From positions 1-5,935 of the forward strand of contig DDMF01000013.1 in NCBI GenBank assembly GCA_002340515.1: a stretch of 5,935 nt of DNA, read 5' to 3'. The DNA is from Rhodobacteraceae bacterium UBA2553. Lineage in GTDB: Bacteria; Pseudomonadota; Alphaproteobacteria; Rhodobacterales; Rhodobacteraceae. A model generated the notes under the pieces. It had not been told where the DNA came from, ran no database searches, and worked only from the letters and a program-made list of their open reading frames with translations. The translations under genes and the position numbers were made by a program. Shown here in pieces: positions 1-4,931 of this stretch (its first letter is position 1; each line of letters begins with the position of its first letter).

Positions 1-306
1 ATGCATCGCACCTTCGGTTTGCGACGCATAGTCCACGCCGGTTGCTTCATGAATTGGCAGCGCGTCCATATCCGCGCGCAGCCCGACCACTTTGCCCGCA
101 CTGTCGCGGCGCCCCTTGATGACGCCGACAACACCGGTGCGGCCAATACCGGTGACAATCTCATCACAGCCAAATTCGGCCAGTTTCTCCGCCACAATCC
201 CCGACGTGCGGTGCGTTTCAAACAGGATCTCAGGATGCGCGTGAAAATCCTGACGCCATTCGGCGATCTCGGCCTGCATTTCGGCAAAACGGTTTTTGAT
301 CGGCAT
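1..306 (-). CDS. M20D-family amidohydrolase (hippurate hydrolase / N-acyl amino acid hydrolase type), N-terminal part
   Basis: Metal-dependent hydrolase that would split an N-acyl amino acid or similar amide in the cytoplasm. Only the first 102 residues are present; the gene runs off the left edge and full family members are about 380-400 residues. Visible family marks are the N-terminal WRQDFHAHPE segment (residues 17-26, the usual WR-x-LH-x-HPE) and LRADMDALP (76-84), the strand carrying the conserved aspartate region. The last residues, GAMH, are where the family's MHACGHDGH metal-binding motif begins, so the catalytic centre itself lies outside. The start is the ATG at 306, preceded by a GAAAGGA ribosome site (314-320) at 7 nt spacing; the ATG at 314 is out of frame. 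It lies 47 nt behind the oxidase stop, so it is probably the third gene of the leftward operon. The exact substrate is unknown: hippurate, indoleacetyl-amino acids and N-acetyl amino acids are all used in this family. Confidence 0.9.
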   Translation of the reverse strand, partial: MPIKNRFAEMQAEIAEWRQDFHAHPEILFETHRTSGIVAEKLAEFGCDEIVTGIGRTGVVGVIKGRRDSAGKVVGLRADMDALPIHEATGVDYASQTEGAMH

Positions 307-353
307 AGACCCATCCTTTCAATATGCACCCGTCCATTGAGGGCGTGTCTTGG

Positions 354-1703
354 TTAAAGTGCGGGGCCAAGCCTCAGCTTTGACCCATCAAAAAAGCGCC
401 CAAAGCGAAAGCGCGTCATGTCGTGACGGGGCGTGTGCCCCTGAACCATATCCGCCAGAATGCGGCCAAATCCCGGCCCAATGCCAAAGCCATGGCCCGA
501 CATGCCGGTGGCCACGATCAGGCCCGGCAGCGGCGACACCTCATCCACAATCGGCACCACATCTGGGGTGGCGTCAATCATCCCGGCCCAGGCGCGCTCT
601 AATGTGACCTTACCCAATTGAGGGAAGAGCTGTTCAAATTCGTGAACCAAGGGCGTGATTTTGGCCATATTTGGCTTGGGGTTCAGTACACGCATCCGCT
701 CAAACGGGCTGATGGCATCATCCCCCCAACGTCGGGGCGTGGACCATGCATCGGGAAAGCCTTTTGGCGCCGCTGGATGATAGCGCGGGCCAAAGGGATC
801 CTGCATCACCTGGGGCAGAAAGGCGCGAAAGGCGCGAAACGCATCGGGGCCGATCATGAATTCATGAAAACCGCTTGGCGCAAGGGTATAGCCACCATCT
901 GCACGCCTGCGAAACGCCACCTTGCCCCCGCCAGTGGACGCACCCGAAAACACATCCTCCACCGGTGTGGTATGCGCAACGGATGCCAGCACAGACAATT
1001 GCGGGATCGACACGCCGTGGCGACGCAGGAAAAGCGAGGACCACGCCCCACCCGCCAGCACAACACGTCCGGTTTTGATCGGCCCCTGTTCGGTGATCAC
1101 GCCTGTCACCTTTCCTGCGGACAGCTCCAACCCCCGCACCGCACAATTCTCGGTGATACGCGCGCCGTGCTTGACCGCAAGACGTGCCAGAGCAGGCACC
1201 GCCAAATAAGGCTCCGCGCGCATATCCGTTTCGGTCCAAAGGGCTGTGCCCCACGACATGCTTGCGTTGGAAAACAGCTTTGCGGTGTCTTTGCGCCCCA
1301 AAAGGCGCGTGCTAAGGCCGGCGGGCTTTGCCAGTTCTATAAAGGCCTTAAACGACGCAATATCCTTTTCATCCTTTGCCACATAGGCCACGCCTGTTTG
1401 CCTTAGCCCGATGTCGACATCCAGCTGAGGGGCCAGCTCCTGCCACAGGGTCTGGGCCGTTTGGGCAATTGGAATTTCGTCCTGATCGCGCCCCTGCACC
1501 CGGATCCATCCCCAATTGCGCGAGCTTTGCTCGCCTGCGATCCGTCCCTTTTCCAACACCACCACGTCAAGCCCGTCCTGTGCCAGAAAAAGCGCAGTGG
1601 TGACGCCGATCACACCACCACCGATGACCACAACATCAGCGGCTTTTGGCAAGGCGGCGCTATGCTCCACAGGATGACTTTCTGAGATTGGGAAGGGTTT
1701 CAT
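354..1703 (-). CDS. FAD-dependent oxidoreductase, DAO family (D-amino acid/glycine/sarcosine oxidase or dehydrogenase type)
   Basis: Predicted flavoenzyme of 449 residues that oxidises an amino acid or secondary amine to the imino/keto product; this family acts in the cytoplasm or at the inner face of the membrane. The Rossmann FAD site is VVVIGGGVIG (24-33), with the ribose-binding acidic residue E51 at the end of strand 2 (VVVLEKG). SSRNWGWIR (60-68) follows, where the family contacts the flavin; VVLAGGAWS (214-222) is the second FAD segment, and GMSGHGFGIGP (400-410) is the C-terminal flavin-binding loop after RAWAGMIDATPDVVPI (370-385). A longer reading frame opens upstream to 1814, but ATG 1703 is chosen. 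It has a TGAGGGA ribosome site (1713-1719, 9 nt spacing), the flavin domain then starts at a normal distance, and the extra 37 residues would lie inside the preceding gene. The ATG overlaps that gene's TGA (ATGA), which suggests translational coupling. Residues 289-294 are an FRA-FRA duplication. No signal peptide is seen. The family is secure; the substrate, and whether oxygen or the respiratory chain takes the electrons, are not. Confidence 0.93.
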   Translation of the reverse strand: MKPFPISESHPVEHSAALPKAADVVVIGGGVIGVTTALFLAQDGLDVVVLEKGRIAGEQSSRNWGWIRVQGRDQDEIPIAQTAQTLWQELAPQLDVDIGLRQTGVAYVAKDEKDIASFKAFIELAKPAGLSTRLLGRKDTAKLFSNASMSWGTALWTETDMRAEPYLAVPALARLAVKHGARITENCAVRGLELSAGKVTGVITEQGPIKTGRVVLAGGAWSSLFLRRHGVSIPQLSVLASVAHTTPVEDVFSGASTGGGKVAFRRRADGGYTLAPSGFHEFMIGPDAFRAFRAFLPQVMQDPFGPRYHPAAPKGFPDAWSTPRRWGDDAISPFERMRVLNPKPNMAKITPLVHEFEQLFPQLGKVTLERAWAGMIDATPDVVPIVDEVSPLPGLIVATGMSGHGFGIGPGFGRILADMVQGHTPRHDMTRFRFGRFFDGSKLRLGPAL

Positions 1704-2866
1704 TTCGACAAATCCCTCATCAGATCGCACATAAAATCCCATCCCGCTTCTAACTGGGACACCGAAAGGTATTCGTTGGGTTGGTGGGCCTGTGCAATAT
1801 CGCCCGGACCACAAATAATGGCCGAGTAGCCCGCATTTTGAAACTGGCCTGCTTCGGTGCCATAGCTGACGACATGGCGGCCATTATCCCCCGTCAGACG
1901 GCGCACAAGTTTTTCGGCGGCCCCATCGGGTTCTGGTTGCAATCCGGGCACGCGAAAGGGCGCCGTGACGGTGATCCCCGCATCGGGGTGAACGGCCTTC
2001 ATATCGGCCTCCACCTCAGCAACTTTGGCAAGATAGCGGTCTTTCCATGCGGTAAGATCCTGCCCCGGCAAAGCACGCAACCCCATGATAAATTTGCATT
2101 CTTTGGCCGTAATGTTTTCGGCGGTTCCGCCACGGATCGTGCCCACATGAAGCGTTGAATAGGGAGGGTCAAACATCGCATCCACCCCGCTGGGCGTGGC
2201 ACGCGCACTTTCATCATTTATCTCATTGGCCCAATTGACCAGTTTGGCCGCCTGCATCACCGCGGAGACCCCGGTGTGCATCAAAGAGCTATGCACCTCA
2301 TGCCCCTGCACAGACGTCGCCCAACCGATCGCAGCTTTATGGCCTGTGACCACCTTCATCATCGAAGGTTCCCCGATGATGGCCATGGCTGCTTTGGGCA
2401 AATGCTGCGCCATCTCGGCAATCATCCGAGGTGCGCCAAGACACCCAACCTCTTCGTCATAAGACAGGGCAATCTGTAGCGGACGCTTTAGATTTGCGGC
2501 CATGGCCATAGGCACAGCTGCAAGCATCAGGGCCACAAACCCCTTCATGTCACAGGTGCCGCGCCCATAAAGCCGCCCTTCGTTTTCAACGACTTGCCAT
2601 GGATCCGTCTCCCAGTTCTGCCCTTCAACCGGCACAACATCCGTGTGGCCAGACAGAATCACGCCACCCTCCACGTGCGGGCCGATATGGGCATAAAGAT
2701 TTGCCTTGGTGCCGGCGTCATTCTGGACACGGGTTGAAAGAACCCCGTGATGGGTCAGATACCCCTCGACCCAATCCACCAAATCCAGATTGCTGTCCCG
2801 ACTGACCGTTGGGAACGACACAAGTTTTTCAAGAATTTCGCGCGGCGTCAGGTCAAATGTCATCAT
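1700..2866 (-). CDS. argE: M20 metallo-deacylase, acetylornithine deacetylase (ArgE/DapE) type
   Basis: Two-metal hydrolase of 388 residues, the normal ArgE length, that removes an acyl group from an amino acid such as N-acetylornithine. Numbered from ATG 2866, metal ligands and catalytic residues are visible: H74 and D76 in SGHTDVVP, D106 in GRGTCDMKG, the E138-E139 pair in DEEVGCLG (general base plus ligand), E166 in IGEPS, and H361 in IAQAHQPNEYL. H192 in HEVHSS is the dimerisation-domain histidine that completes the partner's site. The lid/dimer domain spans roughly 177-290. Start choice is uncertain: GTG 2875, ATG 2866 and ATG 2863 are in frame and none has a good ribosome site (only TGTGGA just upstream). 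GTG 2875 lies inside an inverted repeat and close to the putative transcription start, so an ATG is preferred. It is first in the leftward operon and overlaps the oxidase by 4 nt. Alphaproteobacteria usually recycle acetyl groups with ArgJ, and the neighbours are catabolic, so a role in breaking down an imported acyl-amino acid is more likely than arginine synthesis. That role is inferred. Confidence 0.92.
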   Translation of the reverse strand: MMTFDLTPREILEKLVSFPTVSRDSNLDLVDWVEGYLTHHGVLSTRVQNDAGTKANLYAHIGPHVEGGVILSGHTDVVPVEGQNWETDPWQVVENEGRLYGRGTCDMKGFVALMLAAVPMAMAANLKRPLQIALSYDEEVGCLGAPRMIAEMAQHLPKAAMAIIGEPSMMKVVTGHKAAIGWATSVQGHEVHSSLMHTGVSAVMQAAKLVNWANEINDESARATPSGVDAMFDPPYSTLHVGTIRGGTAENITAKECKFIMGLRALPGQDLTAWKDRYLAKVAEVEADMKAVHPDAGITVTAPFRVPGLQPEPDGAAEKLVRRLTGDNGRHVVSYGTEAGQFQNAGYSAIICGPGDIAQAHQPNEYLSVSQLEAGWDFMCDLMRDLSK

Positions 2867-2869
2867 GAT

Positions 2870-2888
2870 GTCCACAGTTTGTGTGGAC
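2870..2888. promoter_or_regulatory. Inverted repeat, candidate operator of the leftward operon
   Basis: GTCCACA-gtttg-TGTGGAC is a perfect dyad with 7-base arms and a 5-base spacer. It sits over the predicted transcription start and the alternative GTG start (2875) of the M20 deacylase. Size and position fit an operator for a dimeric repressor of a GntR- or LacI-like kind, but no specific family consensus is recognised. The same sequence in RNA could also form a hairpin near the translation start. Confidence 0.45.
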
Positions 2889-2916
2889 GCTAACGGTAGC
2901 GCGATCCTAGTGTCAA
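2887..2916 (-). promoter_or_regulatory. Putative promoter of the leftward operon
   Basis: On the minus strand a perfect TTGACA (2911-2916) is followed, after 18 nt, by TAGCGT (2887-2892). The second hexamer matches the -10 consensus at three positions only (first T, A and last T). Transcription would start near 2880, inside the inverted repeat at 2870-2888. That would leave a very short leader before ATG 2866/2863. The call is tentative because the -10 box is poor. Confidence 0.35.
2888..2901. repeat. Second inverted repeat abutting the first
   Basis: CGCTA-acgg-TAGCG, 5-base arms and a 4-base spacer, begins at the last base of the neighbouring dyad and covers the putative -10 box of the leftward promoter. 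Arms this short can arise by chance. Its placement next to the longer dyad is the reason to list it. Confidence 0.35.
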
Positions 2917-3088
2917 ACGGCTTTTCAGATCCACGGGATCCCCCATCATCGTGAAATCATAGGTTGAAAATCTTGGGGAATTCCCGCAGTGGGCTTGCAA
3001 TTTCGCAAAACTCCGCCTCTGATTGCACCTGTCGCCGCAAGATTTGATCTCAATCTGCGACCGAAGTGACGCATTTTGACAAGTGTTT

Positions 3089-3110
3089 CATTTGAACGCT
3101 GGCGCAAATG
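3089..3110. promoter_or_regulatory. Inverted repeat upstream of the binding-protein gene, candidate operator
   Basis: CATTTG (3089-3094) and CAAATG (3105-3110) are perfect inverted arms separated by 10 bases, with a further CGC-tg-GCG dyad (3097-3104) inside. The site overlaps the promoter-like hexamers that precede the transporter operon, a position where a regulator could act. It shares no obvious sequence with the dyads on the other side of the intergenic region. Confidence 0.35.
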
Positions 3111-3119
3111 GTCTATGAC
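3092..3119 (+). promoter_or_regulatory. Putative promoter of the transporter operon
   Basis: TTGAAC (3092-3097) followed after 16 nt by TATGAC (3114-3119) gives four of six matches in each hexamer and would start transcription near 3126, about 36 nt before the ATG at 3162. A perfect TTGACA (3076-3081) lies just upstream but has no acceptable -10 box 16-19 nt further on. Tentative. Confidence 0.3.
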
Positions 3120-3161
3120 AACGACTTTGGTCGGCAGTGAGCAACATCGAAGGGGAATGAA

Positions 3162-4865
3162 ATGACACTCAAATCTACACTTATGGTAGCCGTGTCTTTG
3201 GCAACAATAAGTGTAATGGCGGCCCGTGCTGAACGGGGCGCAGATGGTCATTTGAACCTTCTTTATTGGCAAGCCCCCTCGATCCTGAACCCGTTCCTGT
3301 CCGGCGGCATCAAAGATACGGAGGCCAGCTCGATGATCCTTGAGCCTCTGGCGCGGCATGATGAGAACGGGCATCTTGTGCCCTGGCTCGTGCGCGAAAT
3401 CCCTACGGTCGAAAATGGCGGTGTGTCTGTGGATATGACCACGATCACTTGGCGGATCACGCCCGGTTTAAAATGGTCGGACGGAACCGACTTCACCGCC
3501 CATGACGTTGTTTTCACATCACAATACTGCATGAGCCCCGAAGGGGGGTGCCAGCAGGAAAGCAAGTTTTTCGATGTGAAAATCGTCGAGGCACTGGATG
3601 ATCTGACCGTTAAGGTCACGTTTGAAAAACCAAAACCCTTTCCCTACGGGCCGTTTGTGGGCCATGACAGCCCAATCCTGCAACAAGCACAGTTCATCGA
3701 CTGCATCGGTGCTGCGGCCCCCAATTGCACGGCAGAGAATTTTGGCCCCCACGGCACCGGCCCGTTTCGCGTGACCGATTTCAAAGCCAATGATGTCCTG
3801 ACGCTTGAGGCCAACCCTTTTTACCGCGATCCAGAAAAGCCGGGCTTTGCCACTGTAACCCTAAAGGGCGGCGGGGATGCGGCGGGGGCCGCGCGGGCGG
3901 TGTTGCAAACCGGCGAGTTTGACTATGCGTGGAACCTGCAGATTGACCCCAGCATCCTGGCTGACATGGCCAAGGACGGCAAAGGAGAGGTGATTACCGC
4001 TTTTGGGGCGGCGGTGGAACGGATGCAGGTCAACCTGACCAATCCTGATCCAGCCCTCGGAGCAGATCGGTCCACTTTAAAAGGGGGCGCTCATCCGTTT
4101 CTGACCGATCCCATTGTCAATAAATCCCTCTCCATGGCGATCGACCGCAGCATGCTGGCAGAGATCGGATATGGGGCCGCCGGAAAACCCACTTGCAATG
4201 TCTTGCCTGCCCCGGCCATTTACACGTCCGCGGCCAATGATGATTGCCTGACGCAGGATATTCCAAAAGCAAACCAAATGCTTGACGATGCGGGCTGGAA
4301 GCGTGGTTCCGATGGGATCCGCAGCAAAGACGGCGTACGCCTGTCGATCCTGTTTCAAACCTCGACCAATGCAGTGCGTCAGGACACGCAGGCAATTGTG
4401 AAATCCTGGTGGAACGAATTGGGGGTTGAGGTCGAGTTGAAAAACGTCGAGCCCGCCGTGTATTTTGGTGGGTCGCAATCCAGCCCGGACACCTATCAAA
4501 AGCAGTATTCCGACATTGGTATGTTCACCAATACGTTCACCGGATCTGATCCGGAAACATATATGAACAACTGGACCTGCGCGCAAATCCCGGCGCCTGA
4601 CAACAACTGGCTCGGCTTTAATATCCCGCGGTTTTGCAATGCTGACTATGACGCGCTCGCCGCTAAAATGAGCCAAACAGCAGTGCTTGATGAACGCGCT
4701 GCACTGGCAATTGAAATGAATGACATGCTGGTGCAAAACGGCGCGCTCATCCCACTGGTGCATCGCGGCGACGTCTCGGCCCATGCCAAAAGCCTGAGCG
4801 GCGTTCGGATGAATTCCTGGGACAGCGAGCTATGGAACATCGCCGATTGGGGCCGCGTGCAATAA
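3162..4865 (+). CDS. ABC transporter substrate-binding protein, family 5 (peptide/opine/nickel type)
   Basis: Periplasmic receptor of 567 residues that delivers a ligand to an ABC importer. The start ATG has a strong AAGGGG ribosome site (3150-3155, 6 nt spacing) and opens a classic signal peptide: MTLK, a hydrophobic stretch to about residue 20, and probable cleavage after ARA (residue 23). There is no lipobox cysteine, so it should be soluble. Family-5 marks are YWQAPSILNPFLSGG (36-49), EPLARHDENGHLVPWL (61-76), WRITPGLKWSDGTDFTAHDVVFT (97-119, the family signature), GTGPFRVTDF (198-207) and LSMAIDRSMLAEIGY (323-337). Eight cysteines fall in four close pairs (123/130, 181/189, 345/362, 473/492), which suggests disulfides in the periplasm. 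It is first in the rightward operon and is separated from the permease by 66 nt containing a hairpin. The ligand cannot be read from the sequence; a dipeptide-like or acylated amino acid compound fits the enzymes encoded next door. Confidence 0.95.
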   Translation: MTLKSTLMVAVSLATISVMAARAERGADGHLNLLYWQAPSILNPFLSGGIKDTEASSMILEPLARHDENGHLVPWLVREIPTVENGGVSVDMTTITWRITPGLKWSDGTDFTAHDVVFTSQYCMSPEGGCQQESKFFDVKIVEALDDLTVKVTFEKPKPFPYGPFVGHDSPILQQAQFIDCIGAAAPNCTAENFGPHGTGPFRVTDFKANDVLTLEANPFYRDPEKPGFATVTLKGGGDAAGAARAVLQTGEFDYAWNLQIDPSILADMAKDGKGEVITAFGAAVERMQVNLTNPDPALGADRSTLKGGAHPFLTDPIVNKSLSMAIDRSMLAEIGYGAAGKPTCNVLPAPAIYTSAANDDCLTQDIPKANQMLDDAGWKRGSDGIRSKDGVRLSILFQTSTNAVRQDTQAIVKSWWNELGVEVELKNVEPAVYFGGSQSSPDTYQKQYSDIGMFTNTFTGSDPETYMNNWTCAQIPAPDNNWLGFNIPRFCNADYDALAAKMSQTAVLDERAALAIEMNDMLVQNGALIPLVHRGDVSAHAKSLSGVRMNSWDSELWNIADWGRVQ

Positions 4866-4879
4866 CCAACACATGCATC

Positions 4880-4912
4880 AATGCGGCGCGGCGGGCGGCG
4901 CGCCGCATTTTT
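4880..4912 (+). terminator. Hairpin with T-run between binding protein and permease (partial terminator or mRNA-stabilising stem-loop)
   Basis: AATGCGGCGCG (4880-4890) and CGCGCCGCATT (4899-4909) pair perfectly over 11 bases with an 8-base loop, and the sequence runs into five T's (4908-4912). This is a textbook intrinsic terminator shape on the plus strand; on the minus strand no T-run follows it. It starts 15 nt after the binding-protein stop and ends 20 nt before the permease start. Because the permease surely belongs to the same transporter, the likely role is to lower downstream expression or protect the 3' end of the binding-protein message, so that the receptor is made in excess over the membrane parts. 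Confidence 0.75.
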
Positions 4913-4931
4913 GAGGATCCAAGGCAAACAA

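Larger units (their letters stand above)
2867..3161. promoter_or_regulatory. Divergent intergenic control region
   Basis: About 295 bases between the leftward enzyme operon and the rightward transporter operon. No convincing gene lies in it. It holds weak promoter-like hexamers in both directions, two abutting inverted repeats near the leftward start (2870-2888 and 2888-2901), and a dyad near the rightward start (3089-3110). Shorter dyads are GATCC-acg-GGATC (2928-2940) and the 10-base palindrome GGGAATTCCC (2976-2985). A shared regulator controlling uptake and catabolism together is plausible, but no regulator gene is present in the window. Confidence 0.6.

Noticed and set aside
307..353. 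Possible terminator between the oxidase and the amidohydrolase
   Set aside because: No stable stem with a T-run was found in these 47 bases; read-through into the amidohydrolase is expected.
618..1406. Long open frame of 262 codons on the plus strand opposite the oxidase
   Set aside because: It is rich in His, Arg, Cys and Pro, without any recognisable motif, and lies antisense to a gene with clear flavin motifs. It is a shadow of the GC-rich coding strand.
1704..1814. 37-residue N-terminal extension of the oxidase frame up to ATG 1814
   Set aside because: It lies wholly within the deacylase gene, whereas ATG 1703 has a good ribosome site and forms a standard ATGA overlap.
2928..2940. GATCC-acg-GGATC inverted repeat
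   Set aside because: The arms have only five bases and no T-run follows, so neither a terminator nor a convincing operator can be claimed.
2976..2985. GGGAATTCCC palindrome in the intergenic region
   Set aside because: A lone 10-base palindrome away from either putative promoter core is easily due to chance.
2946..3374. Open frame of 142 codons on the minus strand across the intergenic region
   Set aside because: It begins inside the signal-peptide-bearing gene and has a Cys/His/Arg-rich, motif-free sequence; it would also overlap the promoter region of the transporter operon.
4077..4784. Open frame of 235 codons on the minus strand opposite the binding protein
   Set aside because: It is fully antisense to a well-supported gene, without family motifs or a ribosome site that stands out.
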